DNA of 64,000 bases from Cytophagales bacterium (GTDB lineage Bacteria; Bacteroidota; Bacteroidia; Cytophagales; Thermoflexibacteraceae): NCBI GenBank assembly GCA_004294445.1, contig REAZ01000006.1, positions 1-64,000 on the forward strand. The letters run 5' to 3'. This document shows positions 49,741 through 60,113 of the stretch, piece by piece (position 1 is the first letter of the stretch; each line of letters begins with the position of its first letter). The translations under genes were made by a program, and so were the position numbers. The notes under the pieces were generated by a model. It made no database searches. It saw nothing but the letters and a program-made list of their open reading frames with translations, and was not told where the DNA came from.

Positions 49741-50577
49741 ATGCAAGAGCAATATACACTTCGAATCGACTGCCCTGACGAAAAGGGATTGGTACACAAA
49801 ATTACAGGCGTACTTTATCATAACGACCTTAGCGTTATCCGCAACGATGAGTTTGTGGATAGGGAAAATGCACACTTTTTCATGCGTACCGAATTTGCAG
49901 GAAACACAGACGAAAATAAGATTATTTCGGGGCTCATAGGCATTTTGCCAAATAATGCAAACGTTTTATTAAACAAAGTTCGCAAGAAAAATATTGTTAT
50001 TTTGGCTACCAAAGAACATCATTGCCTTGGAGATTTGCTCATTAGGCATCACTTTGGCGAGCTAAGTGCTAATATTTTGGCGATTGTTAGTAACCATAAA
50101 ACGCTAATGTCATTGACCGAAAAATTCGAGATTCCGTTTCACTATTTGCCACATGAAAATAAGAGCAGAGAGGAACACGAAGCAGAGGTATTAACTCAAA
50201 TTAATGCGTATAATCCTGAATTTTTGGTACTTGCCAAATATATGCGCGTGCTTACACCGCAGTTTGCCGCCCAATATTCTAATAAAATTATCAATATTCA
50301 TCACTCCTTTTTGCCCGCCTTCATAGGGGCAAGCCCGTATAGACAGGCGTACGAGCGTGGCGTAAAAATCATAGGGGCAACGGCACATTTTGTCAATGAA
50401 AACTTAGATGAAGGACCTATTATCGCCCAAAATGTAATTCCGATAGACCATACGGAGGATGCCGCAAACATGGCAAGATTGGGGAAAGATGTGGAAAAAA
50501 TAGTATTGGCAAAAGCCCTCAAATTAGTTTTTGAAGATAGGGTGTTTGTCAAAGATAATAAGACAGTGATTTTTTAG
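49741..50577 (+). CDS. purU: Formyltetrahydrofolate deformylase PurU
   Basis: 278 aa. The N-terminal ACT domain (RIDCPDEKGLVHKITGVLY) is followed by a formyltransferase fold with NIHHSFLPAFIGASPYRQAYERG and GATAHFVNENLDEGPIIAQ, which include the catalytic His and Asp. It hydrolyses 10-formyl-THF to THF and formate, balancing one-carbon pools and feeding formate to purine synthesis. Confidence 0.95.
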   Translation: MQEQYTLRIDCPDEKGLVHKITGVLYHNDLSVIRNDEFVDRENAHFFMRTEFAGNTDENKIISGLIGILPNNANVLLNKVRKKNIVILATKEHHCLGDLLIRHHFGELSANILAIVSNHKTLMSLTEKFEIPFHYLPHENKSREEHEAEVLTQINAYNPEFLVLAKYMRVLTPQFAAQYSNKIINIHHSFLPAFIGASPYRQAYERGVKIIGATAHFVNENLDEGPIIAQNVIPIDHTEDAANMARLGKDVEKIVLAKALKLVFEDRVFVKDNKTVIF

Positions 50578-50617
50578 TAGGAAAATGTTATTTTTGTAGA
50601 AAAGCAAGGCTAAATCA

Positions 50618-51916
50618 ATGAAAATCAGTGTAAAAAATTTAGGTGTTTTAGAACACTCCGAAATAGACTTAAGCAAAAAACTCAATATTCTGTGTGGCAC
50701 AAACAACACAGGAAAGACGTATATGGCGTATTTGGTGTATGGGTGGAATTATTTAAGTAATTATAGCTTTAATCTTTTTAATAGAGACTTACAAGTAAAT
50801 TATATTGCCAGTAGTAACGAATTTACTATTAATCTATTAGACTCTATCAATTTTAATAAAATATCGGGCTTCTTAAAAACTAAATTAAATGAAATTTTTA
50901 ATCAAAAAGGTGAAATTTTCCACAAGACCATAATAGAAATAGATAATTTTCAGGAAACATTGAACAATAGTAAACTTTTGTTTGATAGTATATACTTTAT
51001 GGGCAATTCTTTTAGTGTTTTTAAAGTAAATGACATACTGTATATAAAAATCCCCGAAAATTTAAGTATCGATAATGGCGTAATGCAACATTTAGCAATA
51101 CAATCTATTGTAAATATTTTATCTGACAATCCTCTTATTTTCCCTGCCGAACGAGCCGCAGTAAACATTTTTAGCAAGGAATTGTCTATAAAAAGAAATG
51201 ATTTAGTAGATGAATTACTGAGTGTTAAAAATGTAAAAAATCGTGACAAATTATTAGAAGAAAGAGCAACACGCTATCCTTTACCTATCCGCAAGAGTTT
51301 GGAAATTGCTGAGGACTTAGCACGCTTGAGCCAGAAAAAAAGCAAATATGAGTATTTGGCAGAGGAAATTGAGAAGAAAATACTCAAAGGAAAAATCAAA
51401 GTTAATAAATACGGGGAAATCCAATATTCGCCCTCTGGAACAAAAAATGTAAATTTACCTATGCACGTTTCTGCCTCTATGGTCAAGTCATTATCGAGTA
51501 TCGTATTTTATTTCAGGCACTTAGCGCAAGCAGGAGATTTGATTATCATAGATGAGCCAGAGCTAAATCTGCACCCCGATATGCAGAGAGCAGTAGCTCG
51601 TTTGCTTGCTCGCTTTGTCAATGAAGGTTTTAAGGTTTTGATAAGTACACATAGCGACTACATTATCAAGGAGTTAAACCTACTTATCATGCTCAATAAT
51701 CCTGATAAGCCCGAAGCGAAAGAATTGCAAAAAAAATATGACTACCAAGACAATGAACTCTTAAAGCCCGAAGAAATAGGCGTTTATCTTTTCAAAGATA
51801 GACATTCTGAAGTTGTGCCTGTAAGTCAAGAAGGTTTTGAAATAGAAACGATTGACAAGGAAATCAATGAATTAAACCATGCTTTTAAAAACATTTACTT
51901 TTCTCTTTACGACTGA
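50618..51916 (+). CDS. OLD-like AAA/ABC ATPase of a candidate defence pair
   Basis: 432 aa. It begins MKISVKNLGVLEHSEIDL, as in AAA_15/OLD-type ATPases. It has Walker A GTNNTGKT (27-34), a central insertion with charged coiled coil, a signature-like SASMVKSLS, Walker B DEPELNLHP (Asp312-Glu313) and the H-loop STHSDY (His345). No Toprim nuclease is attached. The downstream gene overlaps by one base (TGATG), implying translational coupling and a two-protein complex. AT-rich DNA set between purU and glucuronate isomerase suggests an insertion. Such ATPase plus small effector pairs are frequent anti-phage systems; function here is inferred. Confidence 0.82.
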   Translation: MKISVKNLGVLEHSEIDLSKKLNILCGTNNTGKTYMAYLVYGWNYLSNYSFNLFNRDLQVNYIASSNEFTINLLDSINFNKISGFLKTKLNEIFNQKGEIFHKTIIEIDNFQETLNNSKLLFDSIYFMGNSFSVFKVNDILYIKIPENLSIDNGVMQHLAIQSIVNILSDNPLIFPAERAAVNIFSKELSIKRNDLVDELLSVKNVKNRDKLLEERATRYPLPIRKSLEIAEDLARLSQKKSKYEYLAEEIEKKILKGKIKVNKYGEIQYSPSGTKNVNLPMHVSASMVKSLSSIVFYFRHLAQAGDLIIIDEPELNLHPDMQRAVARLLARFVNEGFKVLISTHSDYIIKELNLLIMLNNPDKPEAKELQKKYDYQDNELLKPEEIGVYLFKDRHSEVVPVSQEGFEIETIDKEINELNHAFKNIYFSLYD

Positions 51917-52416
51917 TGGCATTGATAAATGAGGTAGAAAAAACGCTGCACGAGGCTTTTCAATGCAAGCCCAATAGTAGCAATATTCATTACTTAGATG
52001 AACCACAAGCACCTAATTATCCTGTTACTAAAATTAAGAAACAAGGTAAGTTGCTCATTTACAAACTTGATGATAAAAATCCTTTTCCATTTTTCAAAGA
52101 TGGTCAGCCCAAATTAATGTGCGATTATTTGATTTTTTACGAGAAAAAAGAAAAGACTTTTGTTATTCTGTGTAACTTGAAATCGAAAAACAAGTCAAAT
52201 ACGCATGAACAGATACACGCAGGGCATATTTTTTCAAAATTTGTCATAGAAACAGCAAAAAGGTGCAATCCGATGAACCAGCATCCTACTTTTGTTGCCT
52301 TGCACATTATGAAAAAGGTATTTAATGAAACCAAAGAAGAAGAATATGACAATGGTGTTCGTTATAAATATCATAAAAGCGGAGAAGACTGTGATTTAGA
52401 TGAAATATGTTACTGA
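51916..52416 (+). CDS. Possible PD-(D/E)XK-like partner of the ATPase
   Basis: 166 aa, soluble. A core of strand-strand-helix reads MCDYLIFY, then TFVILCNLKSKN, then HEQIHAGHIFSKFVIETAKR. Asp70, Asn87-x-Lys89 and Gln99 occupy the positions of a D, (D/E)xK, Q nuclease signature, with Asn in place of the acidic residue. It may therefore be an altered nuclease or only share the fold. It is translationally coupled to the ATPase upstream. It is the likely effector of the pair. Confidence 0.6.
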   Translation: MALINEVEKTLHEAFQCKPNSSNIHYLDEPQAPNYPVTKIKKQGKLLIYKLDDKNPFPFFKDGQPKLMCDYLIFYEKKEKTFVILCNLKSKNKSNTHEQIHAGHIFSKFVIETAKRCNPMNQHPTFVALHIMKKVFNETKEEEYDNGVRYKYHKSGEDCDLDEICY

Positions 52417-52442
52417 AAACCAATATTATAGCCAATAGACCA

Positions 52443-53843
52443 ATGAAAAAATTTCTCTCTGATGACTTTTTATTACAGACCAAGACGGCAAAGACGCTTT
52501 ACCATGACTTTGCTACCCAAATGCCTATCATAGATTATCACTGCCACCTATCGCCCAAAGACATTGCAGAGAATAGGCAGTTTGAAAATATTACCAAAAT
52601 ATGGCTCGATGGCGACCACTATAAATGGCGGGCTATGCGTACCAACGGTGTAAGCGAATATTACTGTACTGGATTGGCGAGTGATTATGAGAAATTTATG
52701 AAATGGGCTGAAACAGTGCCTAACACTATGCGAAACCCTCTTTATCATTGGACTCACTTGGAGTTAAAAAACTTCTTTGGAATACAAAAAATATTAAGCC
52801 CGACAACGGCAAGGGAAATTTTTGAGGAATGTAACGAAAAACTAAGCAAACCTGAGTTTGGCACTCAAGGCATTTTGCAGCGCATGAAAGTAGAGGTACT
52901 TTGCACTACAGACGACCCTACGGATAGTTTGGAATACCACCAAAAGATAGCAGATGAGCCTTTTGGCACAAAAGTATTTCCAACCTTCCGCCCCGATAAG
53001 GTTTTTGGTATCGAAAATACAGAAAAATTCAATGCTTACTTAGATAAATTATCGCAGGTTTCGGGCATCGAAATTCGCAAGTTCAGGCACTTACAGGAAG
53101 CATTAAAAGATAGAATAGACTTTTTTCATGGCTTAGGGTGTCGCCTTTCTGACTACGGTTTGGAGGCAGTTTATGCCGAAGATTTCAAAGAAAGTGAAAT
53201 CAAAGATATTTTTAGGACAGTGCGTGAAGGAAAGCAGACAAAAGGAAAAGATGTACTCAAATTTAGGTCTGCCCTTTTGGTGTTTTTGGGAGAAGAGTAC
53301 GCCCGAAAAGGCTGGGTGCAGCAGTTTCACTTAGGGGCTATGCGTAACAACAATTCCCGAATGATGGAATTATTAGGGGCAGATGCAGGATTTGACTCCA
53401 TAGGCGACTTCTCGATTGCTCATTCCTTGTCGAAATTTTTAGACAATCTGGATAGCAACGACAGATTGGCAAAAACCATTATTTATAACCTTCACCCCAA
53501 AGACAATGAAGTAATTGCTACCATGCTTGGTAACTTTAATGACGGCTCTGTGCGTGGGAAGATACAGTTTGGCTCAGGTTGGTGGTTTTTAGACCAAAAA
53601 GATGGCATGGAAAAGCAAATGAATGTACTTTCAAATATGGGTTTGTTAAGTTGTTTTGTCGGGATGCTCACAGATTCGAGGAGCTTTCTATCCTACCCGC
53701 GCCACGAATATTTCCGCCGAATTTTATGCAATCTTTTGGGAAATGATATAGAAAATGGCGAACTTCCAAACGATATGGAATGGATAGGCAAAATGGTACA
53801 AAATATTTGCTACGGTAATGCAAAAGAATATTTTAATTTCTAA
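52443..53843 (+). CDS. uxaC: Glucuronate isomerase (uronate isomerase)
   Basis: 466 aa from the ATG at 52443 (MKKFLSDDFLL). The frame opens at 52407 inside the previous gene, but that start is less likely. Amidohydrolase metal residues in PIIDYHCHLSPKDIAE, then the UxaC-specific WLDGDHYKWRAMRTNGV, TTDDPTD and the C-terminal PRHEYFRRILCNLLG are all present. It interconverts D-glucuronate and D-fructuronate (or galacturonate and tagaturonate). Other uronate-catabolic genes are not in the window. Confidence 0.95.
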   Translation: MKKFLSDDFLLQTKTAKTLYHDFATQMPIIDYHCHLSPKDIAENRQFENITKIWLDGDHYKWRAMRTNGVSEYYCTGLASDYEKFMKWAETVPNTMRNPLYHWTHLELKNFFGIQKILSPTTAREIFEECNEKLSKPEFGTQGILQRMKVEVLCTTDDPTDSLEYHQKIADEPFGTKVFPTFRPDKVFGIENTEKFNAYLDKLSQVSGIEIRKFRHLQEALKDRIDFFHGLGCRLSDYGLEAVYAEDFKESEIKDIFRTVREGKQTKGKDVLKFRSALLVFLGEEYARKGWVQQFHLGAMRNNNSRMMELLGADAGFDSIGDFSIAHSLSKFLDNLDSNDRLAKTIIYNLHPKDNEVIATMLGNFNDGSVRGKIQFGSGWWFLDQKDGMEKQMNVLSNMGLLSCFVGMLTDSRSFLSYPRHEYFRRILCNLLGNDIENGELPNDMEWIGKMVQNICYGNAKEYFNF

Positions 53844-53909
53844 AGGTAAAAACTTTGTTAAGTTTGATTTGTTATCAAATTATCTCAATCATATAAAAAT
53901 ATAGTAAAT

Positions 53910-55718
53910 ATGGCAAAACAATATGCAAGTCTTCGCAACATCAAGTTTATGTTGCATGAGATGTTCGCAGTAAGCGAACTTACCAAATACCCTCATTTTA
54001 GTCATTTGGACAAAGAGTCATTAGGAATGATATTGGATGCGGCTGTGCAGCTTGCCGACACGCTTCTGAAGCCGTATTATGAGGAAATGGATAGAAATGA
54101 GCCACAATTTCAAAACGGAGAAATTAAAGTACACCCTCACGTCAAAACTATTATTAGGGCAATGGGAGAGGCAGGCTTTACTGGCTCAGGGCTTTCCTTA
54201 GAGGCGGGCGGTCAGCAACTTCCCGAAACTATAGGAAGTGCTATTGGTTTCTGGTTTGCCGCCGCTAATAACGGGGTAACTACTTTTTCCGCACTTACCC
54301 CTGGGGCTGCTAATCTGATTGCTTCTTTCGGTACGCAAGAAATGAAAGATTTGTACATAGCAAAAATGTTGAGCGGAGAATGGCAAGGCACAATGGCACT
54401 CACTGAACCGCATGCAGGCAGTTCTTTGCACTATATTACTTCTTCTGCCGAGCCTACAGAGCATGGATATTACAAGATAAAAGGACAAAAAGTATATATT
54501 TCAGCAGGAAATCACGACCAAGTAGAAAATAGTATTCACTTGATGTTAGCCAAAATAAAGGGCGCACCCGCAGGAACAAAAGGAATATCCCTATTTGTAG
54601 TTCCACAGAAACGCATCGAAGATGGAAAACTTATAGATAATGACGTAAGAAGTATTGGTATTTATCATAAAATGGGACAGAAAGCAACTCCTGCAACGCA
54701 TTTGGCTACTGGGGAGAGAGATGATTGTAGAGGTTGGTTAGTTGGTGAGCCACACAAAGGACTTACCTATATGTTCCAAATGATGAATGAAGCCCGCATT
54801 GGTACAGGCATTGCAGGGGCATCAATAGCTTCAGCAGCTTACTATGCAGCTCTCGAATATGCAAACGAGCGCACACAAGGGCAACCTTTGGGGCAGAAAG
54901 GGCAAGACCCAAATCAGCCGCAAACGCTCATCATCAATCACCCTGACGTAAAGAGAATGTTGCTTTTCCAAAAGGCAGTGGTTGAAGGTTCATTAGGACT
55001 TCTGATGCAATGCTCTAACTATGCTGATTTAGTTCACGTTACAGAGGGAGAGGAGAAAGAAAAATACGAATTACTTTTAGACTTCCTAACTCCTGTAGCC
55101 AAGACATACCCAACTGAGTTTGGGCAGCAAGCCGTAAGTGCGGGCGTACAGTGCTTTGGCGGCGGTGGCTACTGCAACGACTTCCCCGTAGCTCAAATGT
55201 ACAGAGATATTCGCATTACTACCATTTATGAAGGCACTACAGGTATCCAATCTTTGGCTTTGTTAGGGCGCAATATCATGCTGAAAAATGGAAAAGCGGC
55301 TATCTTGTATTTCCAAGAAGTAGGCAAAACCATAAACGAGGCTGAAAAATATGACGCATTAAAGCCGTACGCAAAAATATTGCAAGCCGAAATGGGTAGA
55401 TTGCAGAAAGTTACCCAGTATTTGGTAGGCTTTGCCATGAAAGGCGAAACAGAACTTTTCTTAGCAGATGCCACACTTTATATGGAAATGTTTGGCATTA
55501 TTGCGATTGCTTGGCAGTGGTTAGCACAAGGAATTGTAGCGAAGCAAGCCCTTCTGATAGGTAATTTGCAGGGAGAAGACGAAAATTTCTATGAAAGCAA
55601 ACTCCATACAATGAAATTCTTTTTTCATTATGAAATTCCAAAAACACAAGGATTAGCCACAAGATTGCTTGATACAGAGGTACTTACAGTAGCTTTAGAA
55701 AAAGAAATTTTTGTGTAA
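53910..55718 (+). CDS. Acyl-CoA dehydrogenase (600-aa type)
   Basis: 602 aa, longer than the typical 380. N-terminal and middle domains contain ALTEPHAGSSLHYI and the FAD-binding region MNEARIGTGIAGAS. GGGGYCNDFPVAQMYRDIRITTIYEGTTGIQSLALLGR includes the catalytic Glu. The extra C-terminal domain (about 470-600) is typical of the AcdB/FadE-like long group. It oxidises acyl-CoA at C2-C3, passing electrons to ETF. It may work with the acyl-CoA ligase at 19064, though the genes are far apart. Confidence 0.92.
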   Translation: MAKQYASLRNIKFMLHEMFAVSELTKYPHFSHLDKESLGMILDAAVQLADTLLKPYYEEMDRNEPQFQNGEIKVHPHVKTIIRAMGEAGFTGSGLSLEAGGQQLPETIGSAIGFWFAAANNGVTTFSALTPGAANLIASFGTQEMKDLYIAKMLSGEWQGTMALTEPHAGSSLHYITSSAEPTEHGYYKIKGQKVYISAGNHDQVENSIHLMLAKIKGAPAGTKGISLFVVPQKRIEDGKLIDNDVRSIGIYHKMGQKATPATHLATGERDDCRGWLVGEPHKGLTYMFQMMNEARIGTGIAGASIASAAYYAALEYANERTQGQPLGQKGQDPNQPQTLIINHPDVKRMLLFQKAVVEGSLGLLMQCSNYADLVHVTEGEEKEKYELLLDFLTPVAKTYPTEFGQQAVSAGVQCFGGGGYCNDFPVAQMYRDIRITTIYEGTTGIQSLALLGRNIMLKNGKAAILYFQEVGKTINEAEKYDALKPYAKILQAEMGRLQKVTQYLVGFAMKGETELFLADATLYMEMFGIIAIAWQWLAQGIVAKQALLIGNLQGEDENFYESKLHTMKFFFHYEIPKTQGLATRLLDTEVLTVALEKEIFV

Positions 55719-55753
55719 ATAGCCTTTTCGCTGCAAATTTTGCATTAATAACC

Positions 55754-55791
55754 CTGTTAGCGGTCGAACCCCACAGTGGAACTGCTAACAG
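55754..55791 (+). terminator. Terminator hairpin after the acyl-CoA dehydrogenase
   Basis: Arms CTGTTAGCGGT (55754-55764) and ACTGCTAACAG (55781-55791) pair with one wobble. A nested CCAC/GTGG lies within, and TGGTTTT follows. Confidence 0.6.
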
Positions 55792-55809
55792 TGGTTTTCA
55801 AATAGAACC

Positions 55810-58638
55810 ATGATAAATATTCAAACACTACTCCAGTCAATTCTTCCCAAAGAACGTATCAAAACTCGACTGATTGACTTATATGCTTATGCAAGCGATG
55901 CGAGTTTCTATTATTTACTGCCAAAAGCTGTAGTGCAGCCTATTTCTGTCGAGGAAATACAAGCCTTATTTCACTTTTCTAAGAAATATAAAATAAATCT
56001 TACTTTCCGAACAGGAGGTACAAGTCTTTCAGGGCAGGCAGTTACTGATGGCATATTAGTAGATTTGAGTCAGCATTGGCGAAAAGTGCAAGTCGAAGAC
56101 GGGGGTAATTTGGTGCGTGTGCAGATAGGTGCAGTTGGTGGTGCTGTAAATACTATCTTGAAAAAGTACAAAAAAAAAATAGGTCCTGACCCTTCGTCTA
56201 TTAATGCCGCAATGATGGGCGGTATTCTTTCTAATAACTCAAGCGGAATGTGCTGCGGGGTTGCCCAAAACTCTTATCATACCCTAAAATACATCAAATT
56301 TGTATTGCCTAACGGCTTAATTTTCAATACAGAAAATAAAGAAGACTACACAAGATTTGAAAAAGAAGCAAATGCAATTTCAGAGGGCATCAAAAAATTA
56401 AGAAATGACATCATAAATAATGCCTTACTGACTGAAAAAATCCGTAAAAAGTACAAAATAAAAAATACTGTAGGCTACGGATTAAATGCTTTCATAGACT
56501 ACGAACACCCTTTGGATATTTTTGCGCACTTGCTTATTGGCGGAGAAGGCACGCTTGGTTTTATTGCCGAAGCAGTCCTCAATACTGTCCCCGATTATCC
56601 TTTTAAGGTAACGGGAATGTTGTACTTTTCCAATATACAAGAAGCCTGTGATGCTATTCCTGCTTTGAAAGAATCAGGCGTTGAGGCTTTGGAACTTATG
56701 GATTTTTCCGCCCTCAAGTCCATCGAGCATCTGAAGGGCGCACCCGAAATACTCAAATCTCTTACTAACGACCAAACTGCATTACTTGCTGAATATCAAG
56801 CAAATACATTAGAAGAATTACAGCAAAAATTTAACCTCGCAAAGGCGAATTGTATCTCGAAATTACCATTAATTTTCAATACTGAATTTACCGCAGACGC
56901 TTACGAACAAGCAAACTTGTGGAAATTGAGAAAAGGGCTTTACCCGTCTGTAGCGGCTGTTCGAGAAAAAGGAACGGCAGTGCTGCTCGAAGATGTAGCT
57001 TTCCCTATAGAAAACTTAGGGGCGGGAATAGCCGACCTCCGCAAACTCTTTGAAAAGTACAAATACGAATCAGCCAATATCATAGGTCATGCCAAAGATG
57101 GAAACTTACATTTTATCCTTACGCAACTCATCAATGACGAAAAAGAAGTACAGCGTTATGGAAATTTCATGCAAGACATGGCAGAAATAGTAGTAAAAAA
57201 ATACAATGGCGCACTCAAAGGAGAGCATGGGACAGGGAGAAATATGGCACCGTTTATCGAAGTAGAGTGGGGGAGGGATGCCTATCAAATCATGAAAGAA
57301 CTCAAGGAACTTATTGACCCTGAATATCTTCTGAATACAGGGGTGATTATTAATACGGATAAAAATGCGCATTTAAAAAACTTAAAAACGCTGCCTATCA
57401 TAGAGGAGGAAGTCGATAAATGTGTAGAATGTGGCTATTGTGAAAACCGTTGCCCAAGCAGAGATTTTACCATGACACCCCGTCAGCGTATCGGAATCCG
57501 CCGTGCTTTGCAGAGACTAAAGCATGAGGGAAAACAAAAAGAATATCAGGAAATAGTACAAGATTACAAATTTGCTGGCTTGGCTACTTGCGCTACAGAC
57601 GGAATGTGCGCTACAGATTGTCCCGTAGATATAAACACAGGCGACTTAGTAAAACGCTTGCGAAAAGAAAATCACTCAGATTTTGCCCAAAAAAACGCCC
57701 TAAAAATTGCCAAAAACTTCAAATTTGTGGAAAAAACTATGCGTTTTAGCCTTACGGCAGGCGGCTTTGTTAATGAAGTGTTTGGGAGAAAAGCAATGCA
57801 GAAAATCACAAGTTCGCTAAGAAGTATCTACGGAGATTTTCCCCTTTGGAATGAGCAGTTGCAAGCAAGCAAATATTTGTATAACAGTCAGTTAGATAGA
57901 AAAAGTATAGAAAACACCTTTGTATATTTCCCAACTTGTATTTCTCGGACTATGGGCGAAAGTAAAAGCAAAAACCTTAGCGAAACCTTATTAAGTGTAG
58001 CAAAAAAAGCGAACCTAAATATCGTTACTCCCGATGCAAAAGGTCATTGTTGCGGTCAGGCTTTCTCCTCAAAAGGCTTTTCAGATGCTTATCAGTTTAC
58101 TGCTAATCAGTCTATTGAAAGTATTTGGCAGTGGACAAAGCAAGGACAAATACCTGTAATTGTAGATGTTACCTCATGCACCTACACCTTTCAACACTCA
58201 CGCAATTATCTGACCCCTGAAAATCAACAGAAGTTTGATAAAATTACTTTCTTGGATAGCATTGATTTTCTTGCAGATTACGCCTTACCAAATCTACTTA
58301 TTCAAAAGCCAAAAGATAAAATTGTTTTTCACCCCGTTTGCTCTGTGCATAAAATGGGACTATTGAAAAAGTTAGAAAAAATAGGCAATGCTTGTGCGAA
58401 ACAGGCAGATATTCCGCAGTTTGCGGGCTGCTGCGGCATGGCAGGAGATAGAGGCTTTTTTATCCCCGAATTTGTCAAATCTGCTACTAAAACCGAAGCA
58501 AATGAAGTAAAACCACAACAATATGAGGGCTATTACTCCTCTGCAAAAACCTGCGAAATGGCTATGAGTGAGGCAGTTGGGCAAAATTATGTATCTATCT
58601 TGTTTTTGGTAGATGAAGTGTCTTCATCTCTACATTGA
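55810..58638 (+). CDS. FAD-linked oxidase fused to Fe-S/CCG domains (D-lactate or 2-hydroxyacid dehydrogenase-like)
   Basis: 942 aa. Residues about 30-520 are a PCMH-type FAD-binding and oxidase domain (TFRTGGTSLSGQAV; GGEGTLGFIAEA; GHAKDGNLHF; KGEHGTGRNMAP). Two 4Fe-4S motifs follow (CVECGYCENRCPS; CATDGMCATDCPV), then CCG repeats (GHCCGQAFSSKG; CCGMAGDRG). This fusion is the Dld-II/GlcD+GlcF type that oxidises D-2-hydroxyacids such as D-lactate or glycolate, feeding electrons to the respiratory chain. The substrate cannot be fixed from sequence. Confidence 0.92.
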   Translation: MINIQTLLQSILPKERIKTRLIDLYAYASDASFYYLLPKAVVQPISVEEIQALFHFSKKYKINLTFRTGGTSLSGQAVTDGILVDLSQHWRKVQVEDGGNLVRVQIGAVGGAVNTILKKYKKKIGPDPSSINAAMMGGILSNNSSGMCCGVAQNSYHTLKYIKFVLPNGLIFNTENKEDYTRFEKEANAISEGIKKLRNDIINNALLTEKIRKKYKIKNTVGYGLNAFIDYEHPLDIFAHLLIGGEGTLGFIAEAVLNTVPDYPFKVTGMLYFSNIQEACDAIPALKESGVEALELMDFSALKSIEHLKGAPEILKSLTNDQTALLAEYQANTLEELQQKFNLAKANCISKLPLIFNTEFTADAYEQANLWKLRKGLYPSVAAVREKGTAVLLEDVAFPIENLGAGIADLRKLFEKYKYESANIIGHAKDGNLHFILTQLINDEKEVQRYGNFMQDMAEIVVKKYNGALKGEHGTGRNMAPFIEVEWGRDAYQIMKELKELIDPEYLLNTGVIINTDKNAHLKNLKTLPIIEEEVDKCVECGYCENRCPSRDFTMTPRQRIGIRRALQRLKHEGKQKEYQEIVQDYKFAGLATCATDGMCATDCPVDINTGDLVKRLRKENHSDFAQKNALKIAKNFKFVEKTMRFSLTAGGFVNEVFGRKAMQKITSSLRSIYGDFPLWNEQLQASKYLYNSQLDRKSIENTFVYFPTCISRTMGESKSKNLSETLLSVAKKANLNIVTPDAKGHCCGQAFSSKGFSDAYQFTANQSIESIWQWTKQGQIPVIVDVTSCTYTFQHSRNYLTPENQQKFDKITFLDSIDFLADYALPNLLIQKPKDKIVFHPVCSVHKMGLLKKLEKIGNACAKQADIPQFAGCCGMAGDRGFFIPEFVKSATKTEANEVKPQQYEGYYSSAKTCEMAMSEAVGQNYVSILFLVDEVSSSLH

Positions 58639-58772
58639 CTATCAGTGAATAAAATTTCCACTTTTTTGTGGTTTTTGAGTAGAGAAAGTTTTATTTTTGG
58701 TTTTTTTAAAGAGGAATAAACGCAGGGCTTGCGTTTTTATGTAATAATTATGCAGAAACTTTGACTAAAACT

Positions 58773-60089
58773 ATGACGGATTACTACAAACTATTAGGAG
58801 TTTTGCCTAATGCTACAACCGAAGAAATCAAGAAGGCATATAGACAACTTGCCTTAAAGTATCACCCTGACCGAAATTCTGGCGACAAAAAATCTGAGGA
58901 ATTTTTCAAAAAAATTACTGAAGTATATACTATTCTCTCAGACCCCGAAGCAAGGGAGAACTATAACTATGAATATAAAAAGAGCCAGCAAGCATCAAAT
59001 AGCGAAAACCAACAAGAAAAAAGCGAACCGAAAAATGAACAACAGATAACACCGCAAGTAATTCTTACTGTATTTCAAGACATTAGGAAAAAAATAAGTG
59101 GAATGGACAAGATTCATATAAACCAATCTGCACTTTATAATTCTTTAAACGACTTACTATCTTTCAATAACATAAATTTTCTTCTTGCTTGGGGTGACAC
59201 TAAAGCCAATAATCAAATTATTAGCGAGGTGATGACTTGTTGTAAATCTCTTGTTTATCCGTATGTAGAAAAACTTGCCCCTAAACTTGTAAAACTTGCA
59301 GGCTCAGATAATGATACCATTCAGAGAATTTTCTCTTTCAACAAGCAGCAGAAATATTGGAGCTATTGGACACGGTATAAAAGTGTTGCAATTATTGCAG
59401 CAATCATTTTGCTCTTTTTTGTTATTTCAAACATAAATAGTGTTACACCCTCTTCCTATTCATCAGAGAAGGATAATAGACCTTCTGATGGAGATTTAAA
59501 CAGTACATTCGCTAATGACCAAGAAGCATCCACACCTTCCTCAGATAATTCTCAACCGACTTCAATCTATGTTCCTAAATTGACTCCTGAACAAAAACTT
59601 CAGCAAGAAAAAGAAAAATTGATTACTGAAGGTTGGGAAGAAACTGAAGTGCATAACGGACAGCTACCATCTTGTTACAACTTCATTCCAAAGAAAAGCA
59701 GTATTGACAATTATCTTGAGGTACATGTTGGCGGTGGAACTGATGTTGCCATTAAGGTTATGAACTTGCAAACTGAGAAGTGTATTCGCTATGTTTTCAT
59801 TAACAACGGTTCAACATATAAGATACGGAATATTCCAGAGGGAGTTTACTATTTAAAAATTGCTTATGGCAAGGACTGGTTTTCAAAAGTTGAGAATGAA
59901 CAATGTGTTGGCAAATTTATTCGTAACCCAATGTATGAGAAAGGTAGCGACTTAATGGACTTCAGTTTGCAACACACTTCTGATGGATATAGGATTCCGA
60001 GTTTCCAACTCAAACTTGATGTGATTGCAACAAACACAGTGAACACTTTTAGTTCACAAGATATTTCAGAAAGCGAATTCAACCAATAA
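58773..60089 (+). CDS. Membrane-anchored J-domain protein
   Basis: 438 aa from the ATG at 58773 (a TTG four codons earlier is unlikely). The J domain is residues 1-65 with His31-Pro32-Asp33 in KYHPDRN. A linker and helical part precede one transmembrane helix (about 208-227), then a Ser/Pro-rich stretch and a C-terminal domain (about 285-430) of unknown type with [14 protein letters not shown]. The J domain would face the cytoplasm and recruit DnaK. The C-terminal domain is presumably periplasmic. Confidence 0.82.
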   Translation: MTDYYKLLGVLPNATTEEIKKAYRQLALKYHPDRNSGDKKSEEFFKKITEVYTILSDPEARENYNYEYKKSQQASNSENQQEKSEPKNEQQITPQVILTVFQDIRKKISGMDKIHINQSALYNSLNDLLSFNNINFLLAWGDTKANNQIISEVMTCCKSLVYPYVEKLAPKLVKLAGSDNDTIQRIFSFNKQQKYWSYWTRYKSVAIIAAIILLFFVISNINSVTPSSYSSEKDNRPSDGDLNSTFANDQEASTPSSDNSQPTSIYVPKLTPEQKLQQEKEKLITEGWEETEVHNGQLPSCYNFIPKKSSIDNYLEVHVGGGTDVAIKVMNLQTEKCIRYVFINNGSTYKIRNIPEGVYYLKIAYGKDWFSKVENEQCVGKFIRNPMYEKGSDLMDFSLQHTSDGYRIPSFQLKLDVIATNTVNTFSSQDISESEFNQ

Positions 60090-60113
60090 TTGAAGTTGTA
60101 CTGTTGCAGATGT

